From Arachidicoccus rhizosphaerae (GTDB lineage: Bacteria; Bacteroidota; Bacteroidia; Chitinophagales; Chitinophagaceae), in the NCBI RefSeq assembly GCF_900107765.1, contig NZ_FNQY01000014.1, positions 1-64,000 on the forward strand: DNA of 64,000 bases, in the 5' to 3' direction. The translations under genes were made by a program, and so were the position numbers. Positions 24,722 to 34,523 of this stretch are shown in pieces; positions within the stretch are counted from its first letter, which is position 1; each line of letters starts with the position of its first letter. Under the pieces are notes generated by a model that was given only the letters and a program-made list of their open reading frames with translations, searched no databases and was not told the origin of the DNA.

Positions 24722-27718
24722 TTATCCCAGTATAAACCGGATGTCTTCTTCAGTCATGGATTTAACGGAGCCGGTATTGCCTGCTGCATCTGCTGAGATC
24801 AGATCTTCAAATAGGGCTGATTTTAGCTCTTGCAGCTGAAGGATCTTTTCTTCGATACTGCCCAGGGTGATCAGCTTATAGCTTTGTACCTTATGGGTCT
24901 GGCCGATGCGGTGTGCGCGGTCGATGGCCTGGTTCTCGGCGGCTTTATTCCACCAGGGGTCAAAAATAAAGACCATGTCTGCTGCTGTCAGGTTAAGACC
25001 GGTGCCACCGGTCTTAAGGGTGAGGATAAAGACACGGATTTCCGGGTCATTTTGGAAACGGTCTACCAGCCCCTGCCGGTCTCTGGTGGAACCGGTCATC
25101 GTCAGAAATCCGATGCCCAGCTTATCCAGTGCGGCCCCGATGGATTCGATGGCAGAGAGGTAGTTGACAAAAATCAGGATCTTATGATCATTGGCGATGG
25201 CCTCCTCTAATTGTTCCATTAAGGCTTCCAGCTTGGGGGATTCTATCCTGCCCTCGGTTTTTGCTTCCGGGATGGAGGCTATCTGGCGCAGTTCGTTCAT
25301 CGCCTGGAATATAAAAAACTGGGATTGCTGTATGCCTTTGGTGGCTACCTGCTGCTCGATCGCTTCTTTGTAGAACAGGCGGCGCTCTTCATAATATTTT
25401 GCCTGCGCTTTGTTCATCTCGACATACATGGTCTGTTCCTGTTTATCGGGCAGATCTGTGAGTACGTCTTTTTTTAATCGCCTGAGGATAAAGGGATATA
25501 TTTTTCGTCTCAGCTCCGTAATGACTTCCCGGTCGTTGTTTTTCTGGATGGGATAGATATAATCGCTCTGGAACTGCTCCGTCGTACCCAGCAGCGCCGG
25601 ATTTAAAAACCTAAATAAGGCATAGAGCTCGCCCAGGTTGTTTTCAACCGGGGTGCCGCTGAGTGCCAGCCGGTGGCGGGCACGTAGAAGCAGTACGGCC
25701 TTATGCACCTGGCTGTTCATATTTTTAATGGCCTGGGACTCGTCCAGGATGCCATACAGAAATTGTTGTTCTTTCCAGATCTCTATATCGTTTCTGTACA
25801 TGGAATAAGTGGTAAGGATGATCTGGTGACCCGTGGCCTGCCGGATGTCTCTGTTCTGGCCGTACCAGATATATACACTAAGCCCCGGTGCGAACCGGCT
25901 GAGTTCATTTTGCCAGTTGTATAACAGGGATTTTGGCATGATGATAATGGAAGGCGGGAGCGCTTCCTGATCAGCAGCAGCCGCGGATTTGAGGGCGCTT
26001 TTTTTATCGCTGGCAGCGGCCTTTGGCGTTTTGCCTCTGGCTGTTGTCTTTTTGCTGCTGCCCCGTTTATCATGGGCGCTGTATGCTGCTGCCAGCACCG
26101 CAATGGTTTGTATGGTTTTACCCAGACCCATATCGTCTGCCAGGCATCCCCCCAGCTGATGAGTCTGCAGATAGCTTATCCATTGAAAGCCTTGTAACTG
26201 ATAAGGGCGCAGCTCTGCCTGCAGGAAAGGCAGGCTGATATTTTTTTGCTGCAGATGGTTGAAGCCTTCATAGACGGCTCTGGCGTCTGCAAAAAGCTGG
26301 GTACGCTGATTTTTTTCTATTAATTCTTCCAGTGCGGGCAGATCAAAGAAGGAAACGGTAATTTCTCCTTTTTTGTCTTTACTTTTTTTGAAGAGCCTTT
26401 TTAAGCGGTTCATATAGCTCTCGTTGATCAAGGCATGCGTGCCGTCGGTCAGCCGGATATATCTGTTTTTGTCATATTGCCGGATGGCGTCCATAATGGA
26501 TACTTTCTGGCCCTCAAAATCAAGACTGGCGGAACCGGAGGATTCTAAAAAGTCAATCCGGTGACCCAAAGACAGATCGAGCCTCGGTTGGTCTACTTTG
26601 ATTTTGAAGGCTTTGAGTTTCTCGTGGCCAATCAGGTCAAATTCTTCTGTGAGCTGGGATAACTCCTTGTAAATAAAGGGTTCTGCCAGACTTTCGTGCA
26701 GGGTGAACTGATGATCCTGCACCGTGAGTAAATCTAAGGTCTTTTTCTGGCCCTTGGGGAGGTGTTTTTTGAGAATAGTGGATATCCTGTCTACATGTTT
26801 ACGGATGTCCACGGGTTCTACATTATAGACTGAAACGACTTTTTCCATTTCATTAATAGCAGCCAGGCGGCTGACAGCATACTGCTCCAGAAATTCGACC
26901 GGGGTGTTGGGCAGATGCTGACCGATGCGTATGGTCAAATGCTGCGCTTCATCTACTTTTTCAAAGATAATGGCGGGTCTGGGCTTTAAGATGTCCTGCT
27001 CCATCCGGATACGGTAGCCGGGTAAATCCACGCTTACGGTCTCTATATAGGTGAAAAGCAGCGACAGATATTTAAAGAGGTCTCCCGGCAGTATTTTTTC
27101 TGTATTGAATATACGGACCTGGCTGAAAAAAGGGCCTACCGGCTTCGTCTCTATTATGCGGTTTTCTTTTGGCAGCAGCACATAGTTCTCGGTCAGAAAC
27201 CAGAAATTACGGTATATGGCCGCTTCCTTTTCAAAAGAGGCGCCTGATGCCTCCAGTAACAGCTCCGCGCTATAGCTGGGTAAAAGGGAGGAATCTGCTT
27301 TTGTTTCCAGTGGTGACAACCTGAGCCTCAGCGTGGGTAGTTGCGCGCCGCTGTTGCCGGCGACGGGTTTATCCGACTCAATGGGTCTGAAGTCCTGGTC
27401 CACCAGCAACCCGCTACTGAGTATTCCCTGGATCAAGTAGGCATATTCATTCAGGTAGATGCGGTTTTCCGGATTATCCCAGCTAATCAGAAAGGCGTTT
27501 TTGTCCATAATGCTGCTGATGGAATGCATCAGGCTTCTGACAGCCCCTGAAAAAGCGGAATAATCCGGGTATACTTCCTCGCCCTTTTTATTAATGATCT
27601 GTATATAAGCGCCCTTATCATCCAGGGTTAAGCGGATCAGTATATCTGTGGAGCTTTGTTGCCTGCGTTGCTGGTCTAGTTCAATTTTCTGTTGTCTTAG
27701 GATGTCAAATAAGGACAT
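24722..27718 (-). CDS. SNF2-family helicase/translocase
   Basis: The C-terminal half is a full SNF2 motor. It has motif I ADDMGLGKT (about residues 527-534), motif II as LDESQ (near 657), motif III LALSGTPVENNLGELYAL, LRRLKKDVLTDLPDK, then the second RecA lobe with ILTLKTGGTGLNL, IFDPWWNKAAENQAIDRAHR and IGQTHKVQSYKL. The N-terminal ~480 residues are not a recognised domain and no SWIM zinc finger is visible. A Lys/Ala/Ser-rich insert (about 546-590) follows motif I. The start is taken at MSLFDILRQQ (27718); the open frame extends 33 poor residues further. It heads a leftward gene set with two paralogous partners. Confidence 0.9.
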   Translation of the reverse strand: MSLFDILRQQKIELDQQRRQQSSTDILIRLTLDDKGAYIQIINKKGEEVYPDYSAFSGAVRSLMHSISSIMDKNAFLISWDNPENRIYLNEYAYLIQGILSSGLLVDQDFRPIESDKPVAGNSGAQLPTLRLRLSPLETKADSSLLPSYSAELLLEASGASFEKEAAIYRNFWFLTENYVLLPKENRIIETKPVGPFFSQVRIFNTEKILPGDLFKYLSLLFTYIETVSVDLPGYRIRMEQDILKPRPAIIFEKVDEAQHLTIRIGQHLPNTPVEFLEQYAVSRLAAINEMEKVVSVYNVEPVDIRKHVDRISTILKKHLPKGQKKTLDLLTVQDHQFTLHESLAEPFIYKELSQLTEEFDLIGHEKLKAFKIKVDQPRLDLSLGHRIDFLESSGSASLDFEGQKVSIMDAIRQYDKNRYIRLTDGTHALINESYMNRLKRLFKKSKDKKGEITVSFFDLPALEELIEKNQRTQLFADARAVYEGFNHLQQKNISLPFLQAELRPYQLQGFQWISYLQTHQLGGCLADDMGLGKTIQTIAVLAAAYSAHDKRGSSKKTTARGKTPKAAASDKKSALKSAAAADQEALPPSIIIMPKSLLYNWQNELSRFAPGLSVYIWYGQNRDIRQATGHQIILTTYSMYRNDIEIWKEQQFLYGILDESQAIKNMNSQVHKAVLLLRARHRLALSGTPVENNLGELYALFRFLNPALLGTTEQFQSDYIYPIQKNNDREVITELRRKIYPFILRRLKKDVLTDLPDKQEQTMYVEMNKAQAKYYEERRLFYKEAIEQQVATKGIQQSQFFIFQAMNELRQIASIPEAKTEGRIESPKLEALMEQLEEAIANDHKILIFVNYLSAIESIGAALDKLGIGFLTMTGSTRDRQGLVDRFQNDPEIRVFILTLKTGGTGLNLTAADMVFIFDPWWNKAAENQAIDRAHRIGQTHKVQSYKLITLGSIEEKILQLQELKSALFEDLISADAAGNTGSVKSMTEEDIRFILG

Positions 27719-28197
27719 GATAGGATTATATTTTAATCGTTTGCTCCGGTTAGCGTGTAAGAGGGAGACGATTTTGTGTACGTGTATTTTACAGTAATCG
27801 TAAGACAGCGAAATCAATCTATGATTAATGCGATTGCAAAAATAATAAATAGTGCATAAAATGAGGAAAGTGGCCTTCGAAATTAAAATCTTTATAAATA
27901 AGCCTCAGTTTAATAATAATGGTCACCCGTCGTGTGAGGGATCTAAGTCAATCTTTAGTATAAAAAGCAGTTGGTAAATTTCCAGTAGGTGGTGGCATAG
28001 TGAGCATAAATGATAACCGGGTGCGGTATCTATCCTCATTGCAGCGTAGAGTAGCTGATTTTCAATAACTAATGGTTAGCTTTCTATTGATATTTGTGTT
28101 TTTTTTGGATTTGGTAGCGCCAATATTTGCCGGGAAATAGTACAATTTATTGTATGGATTCATCCATTTTCGTGCTTAAAATAAAATAGATGGGTAT
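27719..28197. other. Non-coding gap upstream of the SNF2 set
   Basis: About 480 AT-rich bases between the SNF2 start and the end of the next leftward gene. The SNF2 promoter should lie here; no consensus pair, hairpin terminator or RNA gene could be singled out. Confidence 0.4.
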
Positions 28198-30054
28198 TTA
28201 TATTTTCTCCTGTTTTAGCTGCGCAATAAAATAGGAAGGAGGCATCCCCGTATGTTTTTTAAAAACAGTGATAAATACCTGTCTGGAAGCAAAACCACAC
28301 ACTTCGGCTAGATGGGTAATCTTATATTCCCGGTACAACGGGTCTTCATAAAGTTTCTTTTTAATGTAATCAATCTTTAACTGATTGACATAGCTTACAT
28401 AGGTAGTGCCTCGATGGGTTTTCAAAAGTTCGGTGACATAGGTCTGGTTGGTGCCAAGATAATGGGCCAGATAGGCTAGATTGATATCTCGTCTTAAGTA
28501 TCTGTGCGTACGTTCAAACTTTTCCAGCCTTGCAAGCAGTTTCGCTTCGGTCTGATCAGAAATAATAGTGCCGCTGCCGTTTATAATGACCCGCTGCTCC
28601 AAATTGGCGTCGGCATCCGGATCCTCATCGACGCCTTTTAATAAGGACGACTCATTAGTGGGCGTGTTTTCTTCCGAAAATTCTGTTATTGGAGGTAGCG
28701 CTGAATCCGGGCCTGTGCTGACGGTTATAGCTGTGCCTGACCCTGCCCCTGCTCCTGTTCCAGGCTTTGTATTTCCGTCTGCACCTTTATCTGTTATTGT
28801 AATGGTCTTTTCTGCCCGGCCTAACGGCAGGCCGCTGGAAGCTGAACCATTTGCTGCCGATAGAGCATGTTCTTCCCGAAGCTGCGCCATTTGCGATTCA
28901 TATTTTTTGCGCAGCATGCTGCTTTTTATTTTCCAGAAGATAAAGGCAAGGAAAAGAACGGCTAAAATGCTGGAAACAGCCCACTGAATAAGGATGCTCG
29001 TTTTCTTACTATGGGCCTTGTTCTCTGAGGCCAATAACTGTTTTACAGTGGCTGAAGTCTGTCTCTTCTCGCTGTACTGGAGGCTGTCTTTAAGGGCCGT
29101 ATACAGATTCATATATTGGGCGGACGCCTCCTTACTATTAGTAGCCAGGTAGGATTTTGCCAAGGTTTCATAGATACTCACTCTGTCATAGGGAGAAGGG
29201 GCACTGACTTCCAGGCTCAGCCCTTGCTGACCAAACTGGATAGCTTTGTCAAAGATTCGCTGGGAGCAAAAGCTTTGGGCTATGGTCGCCAGAAAGGTAA
29301 GTTTGTTGGCGATCATTACTTTTCCTGCTCCTTGTTCATATAGCTTCAGGGCGATTTCAATCTCTTTTTCCGCTTTTTTAGGATCAGAAGGTTTACGGAT
29401 ATTGAGATAATAATCGGCCAGATCCCGGTGTCCGTATAAAATAGCATTGAATTTATAATTGGAGGGCATCCTGCTGTTGGTGTCCGAGATCATCTCTGCT
29501 TCCCGGATACTTAGTTTATAATAGTATTCAATGGAATCCAGGTGTTGATTGGTCTGCTCAAAATAGCTAGTGAGGTTTTCATAGGAGATTGCCCTTAGGT
29601 AATGCTGAAAATCAATTGTTTTGACCAGGTTGATCGCATCTAAAGATTGCCGGTACTCTTCCATGGCCTTATTATACAGCCCAAGATTACTATAGCAAAG
29701 CCCCATCATCCTATGTGCTTCGGTGGCGGTTGTCGAATTGATAAAGTTTTGATGACCACTCGTGACCTGCCTACCGAACTCTATGGCTTTCTGATAATGA
29801 CCTTGGCGCATATTGTACCGCAAGAGTGCAATGCCGCAAATTTCTTTGCCCAGCTGGTATTGCCGCTTTATAGATTGATTATATAGATGTTCTAATGTAT
29901 TGAATTCGCTTGCAGTGATACTGGTGTCACTGTTGTCCGCCTGGATAATGATCTGATGGATCTGCTCAACGGCCACGGCCAGGGTGTCGGAGGGCTGCGC
30001 ATTGCTCATGAAGGCGCAAAAGAGTACAGCAGAAAGCCAGATGAGTATTTTCAT
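28198..30054 (-). CDS. TPR-membrane-AraC type regulator
   Basis: Signal peptide (MKILIWLSAVLFCAFMSNAQ), then about 320 residues of TPR-like helices (for example AHRMMGLCYSNLGLYNKAME and DKAIQFGQQGLSL). A membrane helix follows near residue 355 (LIQWAVSSILAVLFLAFIFW), then a Gly/Thr-rich low-complexity linker, and an AraC helix-turn-helix at about 518-618 (ITHLAEVCGFASRQVFITVF, KKHTGMPPSYFIAQLK). This layout, periplasmic TPR sensor joined to a cytoplasmic AraC domain, is frequent in Sphingobacteriia and Flavobacteriia and is thought to be a one-component membrane regulator. Targets are unknown. Confidence 0.85.
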   Translation of the reverse strand: MKILIWLSAVLFCAFMSNAQPSDTLAVAVEQIHQIIIQADNSDTSITASEFNTLEHLYNQSIKRQYQLGKEICGIALLRYNMRQGHYQKAIEFGRQVTSGHQNFINSTTATEAHRMMGLCYSNLGLYNKAMEEYRQSLDAINLVKTIDFQHYLRAISYENLTSYFEQTNQHLDSIEYYYKLSIREAEMISDTNSRMPSNYKFNAILYGHRDLADYYLNIRKPSDPKKAEKEIEIALKLYEQGAGKVMIANKLTFLATIAQSFCSQRIFDKAIQFGQQGLSLEVSAPSPYDRVSIYETLAKSYLATNSKEASAQYMNLYTALKDSLQYSEKRQTSATVKQLLASENKAHSKKTSILIQWAVSSILAVLFLAFIFWKIKSSMLRKKYESQMAQLREEHALSAANGSASSGLPLGRAEKTITITDKGADGNTKPGTGAGAGSGTAITVSTGPDSALPPITEFSEENTPTNESSLLKGVDEDPDADANLEQRVIINGSGTIISDQTEAKLLARLEKFERTHRYLRRDINLAYLAHYLGTNQTYVTELLKTHRGTTYVSYVNQLKIDYIKKKLYEDPLYREYKITHLAEVCGFASRQVFITVFKKHTGMPPSYFIAQLKQEKI

Positions 30055-30717
30055 AAAAACGTTTATCAGAAATATTGACCGGGCCTTAAAATTACGACCT
30101 AAGTTTCATATATCCATTGAGTGTCAGACTTTATCTTCTATAACGTTGATTAACAGAGTTATTTTATTATCAGAAAGTTATATGATAATAATTTAAATGT
30201 AAAGGTGACAAAATAGGCCGGTTTTGTATGGTTGATATTTATCTATACAAATAAGTCTGACAAAATAGCGTATGGCTTTCCGCACGGATTGTTAGGTAGG
30301 AAAGACCCTTCATTGGCTGACCCTTAAAATGTGAAAATTAATGCGTGCTGAGCGGGCATTTATAAGAAGGATTAGGGTTAGCTGTAAGGAATTTAAAAAC
30401 TAAGGTATTTTATGTTTTTATAAATAACTGTAAATGAGGTGAATGTGTTTATATGTGTTGATTATTATTAATATATAAAGTTAGCCTCTTCAAACGCTGG
30501 ATTTTCCCTTGGTTTTGGTTTTCCTGACATAGAGTGCTTTTTTCAGGGCTTTGCACTTTGTAAACTTGCATCATTAACCGAAGGTCAGCTGTCTGGTCAA
30601 CAGTCTCCCAACTCTATTAAATACAAATACGGTTAATGCTAAGGATGAAAAGCGGGAGCTTTTAAAGTTCCGGGCCGGCAATTTTTATCGTGCTACAAAT
30701 TTCAAAGTTGATGAAAT
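30055..30717. other. Non-coding gap between divergent regulator genes
   Basis: About 660 AT-rich bases between the leftward TPR-AraC gene and the rightward histidine kinase. It must hold both promoters. No gene, repeat or hairpin of note was seen. Confidence 0.4.
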
Positions 30718-31641
30718 ATGGTTGACCTTTTTAACACCGGATATTTGATATTACTGAGTTTGCTTTTAATGGCGGTTGCAGCCCTTAGGTTGTATCAGCG
30801 AAAACTGGCACTGCTCAAAAGGCGTTGTAAGCAGATGGAGACTGTGTGCATGCAAAAGACGGCTGCCTTACAAGAAAGCAAGGCGCAGTTACTGGAACTG
30901 GAACAGACTATATTTGATTATTCCGCTACTGAGGATCAGCTCTTGTTCACTATACTCCATGACCTTAGATCCCCCCTTCATTTTCTGGGGACCATCAGCC
31001 GGAGTGCTGTCCGCAAGTATACAGCCAGAACAAATAAGGAGAATCTGGAACACTTAGCCAAATTGAACGCATCAATAGAAGGTATTATAAATTTTGTAGA
31101 GACTTCTTATTATTGGATCAGGCAGCAGCAAAAAGGGTTTCACCTGAGGATTAGACCTGTTGCGGTACAGGATATTTTTGATCACTTATTGCATTTATAC
31201 GGGGAGATCATGTATTGTAACGGCAACCGGCTGGAGATGATCAGAACAGATCTGATCTGGAATACAGATTCCGATATACTCACCATGCTCATCCGTAATT
31301 TACTGGACAATGCCAATAAATACACCACAAATGGTCAGGTCTGTCTAAGTAGCTATACGCTGAATGGAAGACTCAGAATTGTAGTACAGGACAACGGCCA
31401 GGGGCTTTCCACAAAAAATAGCAACCTCTTTCAGGGGGGCAGCGTTAGAGCGCAGCGTGCGCCTGCCTGTAACAGCGGACACGGAAGCCGGATTATTTTA
31501 AAATTGCTGCAAAAATTAAACGGAAGGCTTTTAATGGATTCCCATGCGGGTAAAGGAAGCATATTCACACTGGAACTGGACCCAGGCCCCATTATGACTA
31601 AGAGTCCGGCTTTGGTTAAAGAGGTCCCTTGTTACGAATAA
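30718..31641 (+). CDS. Membrane histidine kinase
   Basis: One N-terminal membrane helix (GYLILLSLLLMAVAALRLY), a short coiled coil, then HisKA with the phosphoacceptor His in ILHDLRSPLHFLG. The ATPase domain has the N box (NLLDNANKYTTNG), G1 (VVQDNGQGL) and a G2-like GHGSRIILKLLQKLNGRL. There is no periplasmic sensor domain, receiver or adjacent response regulator, so the kinase is an orphan in this window. The shortness of the sensing part suggests that it reads another membrane protein or an internal cue. Confidence 0.87.
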   Translation: MVDLFNTGYLILLSLLLMAVAALRLYQRKLALLKRRCKQMETVCMQKTAALQESKAQLLELEQTIFDYSATEDQLLFTILHDLRSPLHFLGTISRSAVRKYTARTNKENLEHLAKLNASIEGIINFVETSYYWIRQQQKGFHLRIRPVAVQDIFDHLLHLYGEIMYCNGNRLEMIRTDLIWNTDSDILTMLIRNLLDNANKYTTNGQVCLSSYTLNGRLRIVVQDNGQGLSTKNSNLFQGGSVRAQRAPACNSGHGSRIILKLLQKLNGRLLMDSHAGKGSIFTLELDPGPIMTKSPALVKEVPCYE

Positions 31642-31649
31642 AAAATATG

Positions 31650-31697
31650 AATGGGTTTACAGAGGCAAATCCTGTTATAAGGCTCTGTAAACCCATT
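31650..31697 (+). terminator. Long hairpin after the histidine kinase
   Basis: A perfect 15-bp stem (AATGGGTTTACAGAG 31650-31664, CTCTGTAAACCCATT 31683-31697) begins 9 bases after the kinase stop. There is no rightward T-run; read leftward it is followed by an AT-rich CATATTTTTTATT, so it may serve both directions. Confidence 0.6.
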
Positions 31698-31966
31698 GCT
31701 CAAAGTGTCCAACCTTCTTGTCAGATAGCGTCTGTTAGTTTCCAGCTTGCTTGGTCTTATAAGCCACCTGGCTATAAGGTCAATATTTGGTGCATTTGCT
31801 GACTGCCAGGCTTGATTTTATTTCCTACGCCTCATTAAGCTACCTAAAGAGAGAGGTATTTAGATAATTAGTTTTGCTAGCGGCCCGCTATTTTGAATGC
31901 CATTTGACCTGGTTGACAAGACAGGGGGAAAATCCAGTCTTGTAGAAGATTGCCCTTTTCCAAAAG
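31698..31966. other. Gap between convergent genes
   Basis: 270 bases between the kinase hairpin and the end of the leftward globin-like gene; nothing recognisable seen. Confidence 0.4.
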
Positions 31967-32587
31967 CTAATCCGCATCGGAGGCAATATCACCTTCCGTT
32001 GTATATAGAAGAGCACCCAGTTGATTGATAACACTTACGGGCACATTTAGTTCGGTGGCAGCCTGGGCCACATCTCCGACAAATATGTCAAAGTCTTTTT
32101 TATCGCTGGTCGGATGTTCTGTGGATCCAAATCTGGCGAAAGTGGCATGGTTATGCACGGTTTTCATATCGGGGCCTGTATATACATCCTGCTTACTGAC
32201 TGCTGTCTGTACAAAATCCGTAAAGGAGTTTAGCAGGTGGGCCAGCCCGGTGGTATTGCCATTTCCTACTTCGGCCAGTAAGGTTGGAAAATAAACAGCC
32301 AGCCGGTTATCAGATGCAATGACTCCTAGTGCTTTATTTACTACTGTTCTGATTGCCAGGCGGCCGGCCTGTATTTGCTGTCCTTCATTATCCGGATCAT
32401 CGATCATCTTGGTCCCCTGCCCTGAAACCTGTCCTGTCGCGCCCTGGATAAACCAGCCGAGTGTATCATATAGTGGTGTCGTGGGCAGGACCGTCATATC
32501 TTTTTTATCGCTATGACAGGACGTGAAAAAAAGTAGAATGCAGGCAAAGGGGATTGTAATCAGACAAATTTTTGATTTAGTTTTCAT
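31967..32587 (-). CDS. Globin-like lipoprotein (truncated-haemoglobin type)
   Basis: A lipoprotein signal (CLITIPFACILLFFTSC, Cys24) leads to a domain with the order of group 1 truncated haemoglobins. The order is LYDTLG, RTVVNKALGVIASDNRLAVYF, a helix LLNSFTDFVQTAV, then YTGPDMKTVHNHATF where the proximal His would be, DFDIFVGDVAQAATELNVP and VINQLGALL. Similar envelope-anchored globin-like proteins occur in Bacteroidota. Haem binding cannot be proven from sequence and the domain contains extra residues. It lies 44 bases downstream of the 153-residue membrane protein, in the same leftward unit. Confidence 0.6.
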   Translation of the reverse strand: MKTKSKICLITIPFACILLFFTSCHSDKKDMTVLPTTPLYDTLGWFIQGATGQVSGQGTKMIDDPDNEGQQIQAGRLAIRTVVNKALGVIASDNRLAVYFPTLLAEVGNGNTTGLAHLLNSFTDFVQTAVSKQDVYTGPDMKTVHNHATFARFGSTEHPTSDKKDFDIFVGDVAQAATELNVPVSVINQLGALLYTTEGDIASDAD

Positions 32588-32631
32588 CTTACTGGATTTA
32601 TATGTTTTTTAATTTGAAATACTTTGAATGA

Positions 32632-33072
32632 TTAGTTGACAACTTTTGATATGACGGTCGTTAACTTCCCATAAAAGGAATGGCTATTCATTACCGGGCA
32701 GCCTTTCTTTAGGTCTTCACTGGTTACCGTATAGCGTTTAGCTGCTGTTTGGGACTGATTGATGGCGTGGTTATAGATGTTTTGTGCTGTATTTTCCCTG
32801 TTATCGAACGTGTAGACGATATTACTTTCCGTAGGGTTATAATAGATTGTTTTAACGCCTTTCTGGGATTTAAGATTATTAGACACCTGTTTAACCTGAT
32901 TGCTATCCAGTGGTTGAATGAAATCAGCCCTTGCCATCTGGATATATTCAAAAGGTAAGGGGCCTTTATGATAGACCATGACCGCTATATGTATAACCAA
33001 TGTCAGAAATAACAGTGCGGCCAATCCAAAGATTCCAAGTAGCAACCATTTAATTTTTTGTCGTGTTTTCAT
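32632..33072 (-). CDS. Small membrane-anchored protein with HMA-like fold
   Basis: From the second Met (MKTRQKIKW, 33072) the protein has one membrane helix (LLLGIFGLAALLFLTLVIHIAVMV) and an exported domain. That domain has a beta-alpha-beta outline, ADFIQPLDSNQVKQVSNNLK...GVKTIYYNPTESNIVYTFD, and ends near GCPVM. The outline resembles heavy-metal-associated ferredoxin-like folds without the CxxC pair. It is the upstream partner of the globin-like lipoprotein, suggesting a joint redox, gas or haem role in the envelope; this is inference. Confidence 0.6.
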   Translation of the reverse strand: MKTRQKIKWLLLGIFGLAALLFLTLVIHIAVMVYHKGPLPFEYIQMARADFIQPLDSNQVKQVSNNLKSQKGVKTIYYNPTESNIVYTFDNRENTAQNIYNHAINQSQTAAKRYTVTSEDLKKGCPVMNSHSFYGKLTTVISKVVN

Positions 33073-33683
33073 TGTAGCGATTTTTAAAATCATGGTAAAT
33101 TTTAATTCAGAAGTTTCTGTGTATCCAATGCTAAAGCGGTAGCCCCCGCATTCATTCTCCCTGTTTAATATATACGCAGTAACAGCCCCTTTGGATTTTT
33201 AAAACGCCGGATTTTTTAAATAAAAATTGAGGAATTTTATTTTGTTCTTGTTATCAGTCTGTAACATATATTTTGTATTGTATATGTGAATTGCCGGCAC
33301 GAACAAATAAGACGAGTATCATTTATTTTTAGCTGCCGGAAGCCGTGACAGATCCTGAGAGGCAGCAAGTGGTGCAGCAGATGGGAAAGGTAGATGGCCA
33401 GATAGGTCGCAGCGCAGGCAGTCAATTGTTGCCTGTTTGACATAAATCTAGGTTGCGTTATTGTCAATTCGTTGGTAGAAACTACCGTCTTTCAGTCGAA
33501 GCCTCATCACTTCAAACTGTACTAATATTTTATGTCCTTTGAGATATTTATCTTTGTGCCACAATTTTATTCGGTTAGCCTTATTGACCATTTCTGCTAG
33601 TAGGGTAAGGACAGGTTATCAGACCTCCGCCAGAACACTATTTTTTAATAGGGATTGCTGCCCCTTAGGAGCGAAGGATTGCC
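33073..33683. other. Gap between two leftward units
   Basis: About 610 bases between the anti-sigma gene end and the small membrane protein start. Short frames here show no coding character. The promoter of the globin-like pair should lie in the right-to-left direction near 33080-33200. Confidence 0.4.
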
Positions 33684-34517
33684 TTAGGAGGAGGTGGAGC
33701 CCATTACATACATCTGATCCATGGTTGGTGTAGGACTGCCTCCCTGATTTTCTAGCGTTATGGCAAAAGCCTGAACGCTACCGGGCTGTATTTTTTTAAG
33801 TTCAATCGGTAAGTTGACCTGGTCTTTGGGGGTAAATAGTCCAAGATCTACCGGTTTCCCATCAACAATTGCCCATAATTGATAAACTTTACCAGCTGGC
33901 GTAGCAGGTAGATCTGCATTCGCCAAAAAGGCTGTCTGCTTATTGGCACTCCAGTATATCATTGCCTTTGCATCCGTATGTTGTTTTACCCCATTCATTG
34001 TTACCCGGCGTATATCTGGGTTATACAATAATGTGAGCGCTTTACCTTTTTGATCAAGTTGGTTATGAATCCTTTGATTCTCGGCTTTTAACTGTTCTGA
34101 CTGAGTGGAAAGAGTACCAACTTTTGCTCTTGCCACCTGTATCTGATTGCTTAAATATATATTAAGGCCAATGCTGCAAAGCAAAATGAAAGCAGCCGCC
34201 ACAGCCAGTTTGCGCAAGCGGCTATATTTGGCCAGCGGAGGCTGAATCGGTACTGGCTGACCTTTTTGCCCCTGATCTGATCTATTTTCAATTTCCTTGC
34301 GGATGCCCGCCATTACCTGGTCTTTTAATCCATCAGGAGGCCGCACTTCATATAAGCGGCTATAGGTGTCCAGGCTGGTTTGAAGCTTATGAACATAATC
34401 AGACACCTCAGGATGAAGCTGCATCATATTCATAACTTCTCCTGCCTCCTTTTCGGAGAGCAAACCGAGAACATATTGTTCAAGGACACCGGATGATATG
34501 AACTGTTTTAAATCCAA
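33684..34517 (-). CDS. Anti-sigma factor, RskA type
   Basis: The N-terminal part (GVLEQYVLGLLSEKEAGEVMNMM) is the cytoplasmic sigma-binding helix set. A membrane helix (LRKLAVAAAFILLCSIGLNIYL) and a short coiled coil follow. The exported C-terminal domain has the RskA pattern ADLPATPAGKVYQLWAIVDGKPVDLGLF and FAITLENQGGSPTPT. RskA-type proteins hold an ECF sigma factor until they are cleaved. It starts 7 bases after the sigma gene stop, so the two are co-expressed. Confidence 0.9.
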   Translation of the reverse strand: MDLKQFISSGVLEQYVLGLLSEKEAGEVMNMMQLHPEVSDYVHKLQTSLDTYSRLYEVRPPDGLKDQVMAGIRKEIENRSDQGQKGQPVPIQPPLAKYSRLRKLAVAAAFILLCSIGLNIYLSNQIQVARAKVGTLSTQSEQLKAENQRIHNQLDQKGKALTLLYNPDIRRVTMNGVKQHTDAKAMIYWSANKQTAFLANADLPATPAGKVYQLWAIVDGKPVDLGLFTPKDQVNLPIELKKIQPGSVQAFAITLENQGGSPTPTMDQMYVMGSTSS

Positions 34518-34523
34518 AACGAT

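Noticed and set aside
33237-33467. 76-codon leftward frame
   Set aside because: Composition (Thr/His/Leu-rich without pattern) and isolation suggest chance.
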